Program-made: the position numbers and the translations under genes | Part shown: positions 58,559 to 64,000 of the stretch, piece after piece | How the letters are laid out: every line of letters begins with the position of its first letter | Position numbering within the stretch: position 1 is the first letter of the stretch | Notes under the pieces: model-generated | Database searches by the model: none | Seen by the model: the letters and a program-made list of their open reading frames with translations, nothing else | What the model was told of the DNA's origin: nothing | From: Nocardia terrae | GTDB taxonomy: Bacteria; Actinomycetota; Actinomycetes; Mycobacteriales; Mycobacteriaceae | Length of the DNA stretch: 64,000 nt | Reading direction: 5' to 3' | NCBI RefSeq assembly: GCF_009760405.1 | Contig: NZ_WRPP01000001.1 | Coordinates: 1,364,001-1,428,000 of the forward strand

Positions 58559-59677
58559 TCACGCCGCAGAGGTGGCGGTGGCGAGTTCGGCGGTGTCGAG
58601 TGTCGGGTAGTCGTTGTATCCCTCCGCGCCGCTGACGTACATCAACGGCGCGTCCCGGACCGGGTTGAGAGGTGCGCCGATGCGCAGGCGGTGGACCAGG
58701 TCCGGGTTGGCCAGGAATGCCCGGCCCAGGGAGATCAGGTCCGCGCCTGCGTCGAGGAGGGCTTCACCGGCGGCGCGGCCGCCGTCGGCGGGGAGGGGGA
58801 GGGTCCAGCCGAGGATGGGGTTGGCGATCAGGGTGTGCGGCCACAGTCGGCGAATCTGCTGGAAGAGGGGGTTTTCCGGGTCGGCGTAGACGAGGTGGAG
58901 GTAGGCGGGGGCGCGTTCGGCGAGGGCGGTGACCAGGGCCGGGTAGAGGTCGTCGGTGTCGTCTTCGGCGATGCCGTTGGCGGTTCCGGCGGGGGAGATG
59001 CGGATGCCGACCCGGTCCGGGCCGATGGCCGCGATCACGGCGTCGACCACCTCGAGGGTGAAGCGGATGCGGTTCTCGATGGACCCGCCGTAGGCGTCGG
59101 TGCGGTGGTTGGTGTTGCCCGCCAGGAACTGGTGCAGCAGATGGCCGTTGGCGCTGTGCACCTCCACGCCGTCGAATCCGGCGGCGATGGCGTTGCGGGC
59201 GGCCTGGGCGAAATCGGCGACGGTGTCGCGGATTTCCCGCTGGTTCAGCTCGTGCGGGGTGACCGATTCCTGGTGGCCGGACGGTGTGTGGATCCCCTCC
59301 GGCAGCGGAATCGGCGAGGGCGCGACCGGCGTCAGCCCGCTGTTGTCGGGATGCCCGGCCCGCCCGCCGTGCTGCAACTGCAGGAACATCCGCCCGCCCG
59401 CGGCGTGGACCGAGTCGGTAACCCGCCGCCATCCGGCGATGTGCGAATCGTTGTAGATGGCAGGGATATTCGGGTAGGTCTGCCCGACCCGGCTGGGCGT
59501 GGTGCCCTCGGCGATGATCAGCCCGGCTCCGGCGCGCTGCGTGTAGTGGGTCCGCATGAGCGCCGACGGGGTGCCGTCGGCCTCCGCGCGATTGCGGGTC
59601 ACCGGCGCCATGACCAGCCGGTTCGGGAGTTCCAGCGCGCCGATCCGGCCGGTGGAGAAGAGGTCCGTGTTCGTCAT
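58559..59677 (-). CDS. Old Yellow Enzyme-type alkene reductase
   Basis: A 372-residue FMN TIM-barrel protein. It opens LFSTGRIGALELPNRLVMAP and has EGTTPSRVGQTYPNIPAIYN. The substrate-binding His-x-x-Asn is in VEVHSANGHLLHQFL (HSAN), and the C-terminal FMN-binding segment is LISLGRAFLANPDL. It reduces activated C=C bonds or nitro compounds with NADPH. ATG 59677 is chosen because homology starts at MTNTDLF. It is divergent from a MerR regulator 60 nt away, its likely controller. Confidence 0.95.
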   Translation of the reverse strand: MTNTDLFSTGRIGALELPNRLVMAPVTRNRAEADGTPSALMRTHYTQRAGAGLIIAEGTTPSRVGQTYPNIPAIYNDSHIAGWRRVTDSVHAAGGRMFLQLQHGGRAGHPDNSGLTPVAPSPIPLPEGIHTPSGHQESVTPHELNQREIRDTVADFAQAARNAIAAGFDGVEVHSANGHLLHQFLAGNTNHRTDAYGGSIENRIRFTLEVVDAVIAAIGPDRVGIRISPAGTANGIAEDDTDDLYPALVTALAERAPAYLHLVYADPENPLFQQIRRLWPHTLIANPILGWTLPLPADGGRAAGEALLDAGADLISLGRAFLANPDLVHRLRIGAPLNPVRDAPLMYVSGAEGYNDYPTLDTAELATATSAA

Positions 59678-59691
59678 GCCGGTAAGGTAAA

Positions 59692-59711
59692 ACCTGACAT
59701 TGATGTGAGGT
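59692..59711. promoter_or_regulatory. Near-palindrome, candidate MerR operator
   Basis: ACCTGAC-N6-GTGAGGT, with one mismatch, lies between the divergent OYE and MerR genes. Confidence 0.5.
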
Positions 59712-59737
59712 GCAAGCCTCGGAACCCGGAGTGCCGC

Positions 59738-60127
59738 ATGCGAATCGGTGAGCTGGCCAAACGCACCGGAGTGAGCGAACGCTCCCTGCGCTACTACGAG
59801 GAACAGGGCCTGCTCGTGCCCACCCGCACCCCCGGCGGCCAGCGCGACTACCCCGACCTGGCCGTCGACCGCGTCATCCACATCCAGGAACTCTTCGCCG
59901 CGGGCCTGAACAGCAAGCGGATCTACGAGATCCTCCCGTGCATGCGCGACACCGACGGCGGCGCGAACGAACGCGCCACGCCCGACCTCGTCGACCGTTT
60001 GGTCTCCGAACGCGACCGCATCGACCGCACCATCGCCGACCTCCTGCGCTCCCGCGAAGTCCTCGACGACGTCATCGCCCGCGCCGGCGAACGTTGGGGT
60101 TCTGGGGGCTTGGCCCCCGGTCTCTAA
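59738..60127 (+). CDS. MerR-family transcriptional regulator
   Basis: A 129-residue regulator. It opens MRIGELAKRTGVSERSLRYY, then EEQGLLVPTRTPGGQRDY, the winged helix of MerR proteins. A single coiled-coil helix (DLVDRLVSERDRIDRTIADL) follows. The lone Cys (ILPCMRDTD) does not make a metal site. The last ten residues (WGSGGLAPGL) come from a G-rich hairpin repeat that the frame runs into. The divergent alkene reductase is the probable target. Confidence 0.93.
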   Translation: MRIGELAKRTGVSERSLRYYEEQGLLVPTRTPGGQRDYPDLAVDRVIHIQELFAAGLNSKRIYEILPCMRDTDGGANERATPDLVDRLVSERDRIDRTIADLLRSREVLDDVIARAGERWGSGGLAPGL

Positions 60128-60156
60128 TCTTCTGGGGGTGTGGGGGCTTGCCCCAC
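60101..60156. repeat. G-rich repeat pair overlapping the MerR 3' end
   Basis: TCTGGGGGCTTGGCCCCCGG (60101-60120) lies within the MerR frame. A second copy starting TCTGGGGGTGTGGGGGCTTG (60131) follows, with GTGGGG-GCTTG-CCCCAC (60140-60156) as a perfect stem-loop. Confidence 0.6.
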
Positions 60157-60228
60157 CCGCCGGAGGCTCGAGTCGCCGCGAAATAACCGAATGCGGCTTC
60201 TCGTTGGGACGTGGGACTATGGAGGTGT

Positions 60229-61725
60229 ATGAGTAAGCCAGAAACGTATGAGTTCACTCCCGCCGAAGACCTCGACGAGGAGTACGACGACGCCCCTGAC
60301 GCCGGTAACAACGGCTGGTCGGCCGCGCCGACCGTCGGTGAGCAGCAGCTCGAGGAGCGTGCCGCACTGCGTCGTGTCGCGGGTCTGTCCACCGAACTCG
60401 AGGACATCACCGAGGTCGAGTACCGGCAGCTGCGCCTGGAGCGGGTGGTGCTGGTCGGCGTCTGGACCGAGGGCACGGCCGCGCAGTCCGACGCGAGCAT
60501 GGCCGAGCTGGCCGCGCTCGCCGAGACCGCGGGTTCCGAGGTGCTCGACGCGCTGATCCAGCGCCGCGACAAGCCGGACAAGTCCACCTACCTCGGTTCC
60601 GGCAAGGCCGAGGAGCTGCGCGCCATCGTCCTCGAGACCGGCGCCGACACCGTCATCTGTGACGGTGAGCTCTCTCCCGCGCAGTTGACCGCGTTGGAGA
60701 AGGTCGTGAAGGTGAAGGTCATCGACCGCACCGCGCTGATCCTGGACATCTTCGCCCAGCACGCCACCTCGCGAGAGGGCAAGGCGCAGGTCTCGCTCGC
60801 GCAGATGGAGTACATGCTCCCGCGGCTGCGTGGTTGGGGTGAGTCCATGTCCCGGCAGGCCGGTGGTCGCGCCGGCAGCAATGGCGGTGTGGGTCTGCGT
60901 GGTCCCGGTGAGACGAAGATCGAAACCGACCGTCGTCGCATTCGCGAGCGTATGGCCAAGCTGCGCCGTGAGATCCGCGACATGAAGACCGCCCGCGACA
61001 CCAAGCGCGCCAAGCGCTCGGCGAGCGGCATTCCGCAGGTCGCGATCGTCGGCTACACGAACGCGGGCAAGTCCTCGCTGATGAACGCGTTGACCGACGC
61101 CGGAATCCTGGTGCAGGACGCCCTGTTCGCCACCTTGGATCCGACCACCCGTCGCGCCGCCCTCGAGGACGGCCGCGAAGTGGTGTTCACCGACACCGTC
61201 GGTTTCGTCCGCCACTTGCCGACCCAGCTGGTCGAGGCGTTCCGCTCCACCTTGGAAGAGGTGACGGGCGCGGACCTGCTGCTGCACGTGGTCGACGGTT
61301 CGGACCCGCTGCCGGATCAGCAGATCAAGGCCGTCCGCGAGGTCATCACCGATGTCCTGAAGGAATCCAAGACCCCGGCCCCGCCGGAGTTCCTGGTGGT
61401 CAACAAGATCGACGCCCTGGATCCCCTGGAACTGACCCAGCTGCGCGGCTGGCTCCCCGACGCGGCCTTCGTCTCGGCCCGCACCGGCGAGGGCCTGGAC
61501 CAACTCCGCGACCGCCTCGGCCAGATCCTCGGCGGCCTGGACGTAGAGGTGAGTGTCCTGCTCCCCTACACCCGCGGCGACCTGCTCGCCCGCATCCACG
61601 CCGACGGCAAGATCCTCTCCTCCGAACACGAGGAATCCGGCACCCGAGTCCGAGCCCGAGTCCCGAACTCCCTCGCCGGCCAGCTGGTCGAATACGCCAA
61701 CGCCGGAGCCCCCGCCTCGGAATAG
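60229..61725 (+). CDS. hflX: GTPase HflX
   Basis: A 498-residue ribosome-associated GTPase. The N-terminal HflX domain has KPDKSTYLGSGKAEELRAIV and CDGELSPAQLTALEKVVKVK. LRGPGETKIETDRRRIRERM is the family linker. The G domain has G1 AIVGYTNAGKSSLMNALTDA, G3 FTDTVGFVRHLPTQLVEAF and G4 VVNKIDALD. It rescues or splits stalled ribosomes under stress. GGAGG lies 4 nt before the ATG. A family B hairpin begins 3 nt after the stop and is followed by TTTT, giving a terminator. Confidence 0.97.
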   Translation: MSKPETYEFTPAEDLDEEYDDAPDAGNNGWSAAPTVGEQQLEERAALRRVAGLSTELEDITEVEYRQLRLERVVLVGVWTEGTAAQSDASMAELAALAETAGSEVLDALIQRRDKPDKSTYLGSGKAEELRAIVLETGADTVICDGELSPAQLTALEKVVKVKVIDRTALILDIFAQHATSREGKAQVSLAQMEYMLPRLRGWGESMSRQAGGRAGSNGGVGLRGPGETKIETDRRRIRERMAKLRREIRDMKTARDTKRAKRSASGIPQVAIVGYTNAGKSSLMNALTDAGILVQDALFATLDPTTRRAALEDGREVVFTDTVGFVRHLPTQLVEAFRSTLEEVTGADLLLHVVDGSDPLPDQQIKAVREVITDVLKESKTPAPPEFLVVNKIDALDPLELTQLRGWLPDAAFVSARTGEGLDQLRDRLGQILGGLDVEVSVLLPYTRGDLLARIHADGKILSSEHEESGTRVRARVPNSLAGQLVEYANAGAPASE

Positions 61726-61727
61726 AT

Positions 61728-61790
61728 CGTCGAGTGGCACATTATCGAGGGGATTTGCCCGAATTAGCCTCGATAATGTGCCACTCAACG
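61728..61790. repeat. Loop-conserved hairpin family B, copy 2 (inverted), hflX terminator
   Basis: A 63-nt element with 22 of 23 arm positions complementary (arms 61728-61750 and 61768-61790), followed by TTTT. The stem equals that of 48246-48308. The loop, read on the minus strand, is AATTCGGGCAAATCC. Confidence 0.9.
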
Positions 61791-61793
61791 TTT

Positions 61794-61994
61794 TCAGGGT
61801 GGGGGCCAGAGGTTCCAGGTGCCGGAGGCGGCTCGGCGGCGGGCGATCATTTCGAGGTGGGGGACAAGGGCTTTGAAGTAGCGTTTGGCTTCGCAGGTCC
61901 TTTCGCAGGTTCGGTGGGTTTCCAATCCTCGTCGAGCGACCTCGAGGTTTTGGACCGGGTAGTCGGGGACCTCGTGGCTGATCGCTTGCGCCAC
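61794..61994 (-). CDS. Small hypothetical protein (66 residues)
   Basis: A GTG-started frame with GAGGAG about 8 nt upstream. The peptide AQAISHEVPDYPVQNLEVAR, then KRYFKALVPHLEMIARRRAA and ending GTWNLWPPP, has natural composition and two cysteines (in HRTCERTCEAKRY). I know no family. It lies 3 nt after the stop of a 50-residue membrane peptide, and both lie on the strand opposite the XRE/DUF397 pair. Confidence 0.6.
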   Translation of the reverse strand: MAQAISHEVPDYPVQNLEVARRGLETHRTCERTCEAKRYFKALVPHLEMIARRRAASGTWNLWPPP

Positions 61995-61997
61995 AGC

Positions 61998-62150
61998 TCA
62001 ACTCCTCGTCTGCTGTCGCGACAAACGATGCCGACCGGATCGTTTGCGATGAGAATTTCCAGAACCCTTGATGTCTTCAAGAACACAGAACGCTGTCAGC
62101 GCTCCACCCATAACAGTCATAAGCGACAAAATCCACGCATCCCAAGGCAT
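61998..62150 (-). CDS. Tiny single-helix membrane peptide (50 residues)
   Basis: An ATG frame with GGAG 5 nt upstream. MPWDAWILSLMTVMGGALTA and FCVLEDIK form one membrane helix, followed by a basic, Ser-rich tail (HRKRSGRHRLSRQQTRS). Its TGA is 3 nt before the GTG of the 66-residue frame, so the two are probably cotranslated. No family recognised. Local sequence is less G+C-rich than the core genes. Confidence 0.5.
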   Translation of the reverse strand: MPWDAWILSLMTVMGGALTAFCVLEDIKGSGNSHRKRSGRHRLSRQQTRS

Positions 62151-62295
62151 TGCGACTCCAGATGTCCTATCGGATCGAATGGCCCAGATGTGACACCTGA
62201 GCCGAAAACTGTTTTCGCTGAGCGCTCTCCATCAAGTAGACAGCCAAAGTCCTTGCTGGAGTAGGTCCTACGGACTTCTCGCTGAAATACAATGA

Positions 62296-62325
62296 ATGTC
62301 CGCGACGGTCATGTCCGTGGCGGGC
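62296..62325 (+). promoter_or_regulatory. Tandem 15-bp operator-like repeat upstream of the XRE gene
   Basis: ATGTCCGCGACGGTC (62296) and ATGTCCGTGGCGGGC (62311) are adjacent with a 15-nt period. A small palindrome, GTAGGTCCTAC, lies about 30 nt further upstream. Confidence 0.45.
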
Positions 62326-62350
62326 ATCCCCCTGATAGCGAGGCTAAGAA

Positions 62351-63250
62351 ATGACTGGATCGACGGTCTCTCGCATGGATTTCGGGAACTACATGCGCGG
62401 AGTACGAGAAAACGCACATCAGACACTGCTCGCGGCCGCGACGGGGCTGGAGGTATCGCGTCAGGTCATCATGCGTATGGAGGAGGGGAGCCCCACCAAG
62501 CTCACCACGCCGCTGATCGGACTGCTACTCGATCATTACGGCGCGTCGCCGGAGGTGTGCGAAGAGGCGCTACGGCTCTGGTCCGAGATTGTCAATCAGG
62601 ACAAAGTGGCGAAAGCGCAAGGAAATTCAAAGGGTTTCTGGAAGGCGTACACCGACCAGTTGGCCCCGACCTTTCCTAAGTTTCTCCGCCTCGAAGGTGC
62701 CGCGAACCGGATCATCGCGCACCAGCCGGTGATCGTGCCCGGGCTCCTGCAGATCTCCGAGTATCGTCGCGCGATTATCCGGATTGATGAACCGGACCTC
62801 TCGCCCGTGAATGTCGAGCGCTTGCTGGAGCTCACGACCCGCCGACAAGCGCGGTTGACCGAGACCGGCTTTCGTCTGGAAGTGCTGATCTCGGAGGCGG
62901 TCCTGCGCCATTGCCCCGCGAGCCCGCCGGTCATGGCGGCTCAGCTGCGCTGGATCGCCGAGATCGGGGACCGTGAGAACGTCAGCATTCGCGTGATCCC
63001 GTTCGCGGTCGGCCCGCATCGAGGTCTCACGATCCAGCCCTTCACGCTTCTCGAATTTCCGAAGGCGTCGAGCGGAATCGCCTTGCCTTCAGTAGTTTTC
63101 GTCGAGGGTGCGATCGGGAGTCTCTACCACGAACGCGTCGAGGAGATCGACCAATATAGGGAAGCGATCGGGGCTATGCAGGCGGTAGCGTTGACGAAAA
63201 CGGACACAAGAGACATGGTGCTCGCCCTCGCGAAGGAGTACGCCGCATGA
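62351..63250 (+). CDS. XRE-family regulator with DUF5753 domain
   Basis: A 299-residue protein. The helix-turn-helix is TLLAAATGLEVSRQVIMRME (residues about 25-50). The DUF5753 domain begins near residue 100 with YTDQLAPTFPKFLRLEGAAN and contains IAHQPVIVPGLLQISEYRRA and IPFAVGPHRGLTIQPFTLLE. Such proteins occur in many copies in actinobacteria, nearly always with a DUF397 gene, and the pair resembles toxin-antitoxin or developmental switch systems. It overlaps the DUF397 gene by 4 nt. Confidence 0.94.
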   Translation: MTGSTVSRMDFGNYMRGVRENAHQTLLAAATGLEVSRQVIMRMEEGSPTKLTTPLIGLLLDHYGASPEVCEEALRLWSEIVNQDKVAKAQGNSKGFWKAYTDQLAPTFPKFLRLEGAANRIIAHQPVIVPGLLQISEYRRAIIRIDEPDLSPVNVERLLELTTRRQARLTETGFRLEVLISEAVLRHCPASPPVMAAQLRWIAEIGDRENVSIRVIPFAVGPHRGLTIQPFTLLEFPKASSGIALPSVVFVEGAIGSLYHERVEEIDQYREAIGAMQAVALTKTDTRDMVLALAKEYAA

Positions 63251-63441
63251 AGAAGCTCCCGCAGACCGGCCAGTGGTACAAATCGAGCAGATCCGATGCC
63301 GCGAAGCAGTGCGTAGAGGTCTACCTCGGCGATGGGCGAGTCGGTGTCCGCGACTCCAAAGCTGGCCCTCGCGGCCCGGAACTCTGGTTCTCGGACGGGG
63401 ATTGGCGGACCTTCCTCGCGAGTCGAGTCTGGGAGCGTTGA
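63247..63441 (+). CDS. DUF397 family protein
   Basis: A 64-residue protein of DUF397: GQWYKSSRSDAAKQCVEVYL is the family core, then GVRDSKAGPRGPELWFSDGD and WRTFLASRV. The ATG overlaps the XRE stop by 4 nt. In Streptomyces such small proteins partner XRE/DUF5753 regulators in development and secondary metabolism. Biochemical role unknown. Confidence 0.93.
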   Translation: MKKLPQTGQWYKSSRSDAAKQCVEVYLGDGRVGVRDSKAGPRGPELWFSDGDWRTFLASRVWER

Positions 63442-63593
63442 GCTCGGCCGCGAACTCCGCGAGCGTGTTCGACGTCGGCCGGGTATGGAGGGCATGTGGT
63501 GGGTGGGGGGAACGCGCGGCGGTTCTCGACCGGGTGGTCTGAATCTGCGCGGCGAATTCAGCATGATGGTGGGATGACCGAGCGGGTGAGCGC

Positions 63594-64000
63594 ATGCGCA
63601 CATTACTGATTCTGATCGTGATACTGGTGATCGCGGTGATCGCGGGGGACCGGGTGGCGGTGGTGATGGCGCAGAACGAGATCGGGCGCAAGATCGCTTC
63701 GGAGTACAACCTGCCGAATCAGCCCAGCGTCGCCATCGGGGGTTACCCGTTTCTGACGCAGGCGGTCGCCGGGAAGTACGGGCGCATCGACATCCGGATC
63801 GGTGACTGGAGCCAGAAGGACATGTCGGTGCGCGACCTCGACGTGGTCTTGAAGGACGTCTCCGCGTCGCTGGACGATCTGATCAACAACCGGACGTCGA
63901 ACCTGGTCGCGTCCACCGCGACCGCGACGGCGGTGATTCCCTACGAGACCGTGCAGCGCTTCGCGCCCAAGGAGGTCGAATCGTTCTCGTTCGGCTCGGA
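63594..64000 (+). CDS. DUF2993 / LmeA-like lipid-binding protein (truncated by window edge)
   Basis: The first 135 residues of a DUF2993 protein. The N-terminal signal/anchor is MRTLLILIVILVIAVIAGDR, then an AQNEIGRKIASEYNLPNQPS segment. VAIGGYPFLTQAVAGKYGRI is the family core, followed by VRDLDVVLKDVSASLDDLIN. LmeA-type proteins bind phospholipids or PIM-like lipids at the outer face of the membrane and assist lipoglycan elongation. The reading frame continues past the end of the window. Confidence 0.93.
   Translation, partial: MRTLLILIVILVIAVIAGDRVAVVMAQNEIGRKIASEYNLPNQPSVAIGGYPFLTQAVAGKYGRIDIRIGDWSQKDMSVRDLDVVLKDVSASLDDLINNRTSNLVASTATATAVIPYETVQRFAPKEVESFSFGS

Noticed and set aside
60217..62001. 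594-residue minus-strand frame opposite hflX
   Set aside because: Antisense to a clear GTPase with intact G motifs.
1..64000. CRISPR array, IS element, integrase or phage gene
   Set aside because: No repeat-spacer series, transposase or integrase motif was recognised anywhere in the window.

Overview
The window is G+C-rich actinobacterial chromosome with dense codon-biased genes on both strands. It looks like Nocardia or a close relative in the Nocardiaceae. The main support is a backbone in mycobacterial/nocardial order: argA-type acetyltransferase, pgsA, cinA, clgR, pspA, a PspM-like gene, DUF3046, recA-recX, gluABCD, miaB, an Rv2732c-like gene, DUF349, an Rv2728c-like gene, miaA, a TrmH-like gene, dapF and hflX. 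No rRNA, phage, IS element or CRISPR array was seen.

Region 1 (1-15,900) is accessory. It holds small stress and membrane proteins and two remnants (a methylthioribose-kinase-like gene lacking its N-terminus and a sugar-permease fragment). A tRNA pair follows: tRNA-Arg(ACG) and an odd short tRNA with anticodon CAG, preceded by a leader-like small ORF and hairpin. Next come a secreted protein, SDR/XRE and TetR/oxidoreductase divergent pairs, a class III nucleotidyl cyclase, a GT87 mannosyltransferase, a SlyD-like FKBP and a lipoprotein asparaginase.

Region 2 (15,900-22,100) is the envelope-stress block: pgsA-cinA, then clgR with a SigE-like promoter, pspA, a PspM-like membrane protein with a very long disordered N-terminus, and a 58-residue membrane protein closed by a strong terminator.

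Region 3 (22,100-30,200) is a sugar ABC importer (lipoprotein, ATPase, permease) with a ROK regulator and a PIG-L deacetylase in one run. A glycosyltransferase and DUF3046 follow.

Region 4 (30,200-35,470) separates DUF3046 from recA. It holds a CGNR regulator divergent from a VOC/PNPOx/DUF1348 run, with paired operator-like sites between them, and an MFS pump divergent from a double AsnC-type regulator.

Region 5 (35,470-46,400) starts with recA, which carries both a LexA box and a LexA-independent RecA-NDp-type promoter. recX follows and encodes an 813-residue protein with a long N-terminal extension and three copies of the last RecX helical module. Small accessory genes and the gluABCD glutamate importer follow.

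Region 6 (46,400-61,730) carries the tRNA-modification and core genes miaB, miaA, TrmH-like, dapF and hflX with conserved neighbours. Inserted among them are an MFS/AraC pair and an OYE/MerR pair. The intergenic spaces carry palindromic repeats of at least two families.

Region 7 (61,730-64,000) is less G+C-rich: two tiny genes, an XRE/DUF5753-DUF397 pair, and the start of a DUF2993 (LmeA-like) gene cut by the window edge. At least twelve genes have a TANNNT hexamer ending 6-7 nt before the start codon, the pattern of leaderless transcripts, and this was used to choose several starts.
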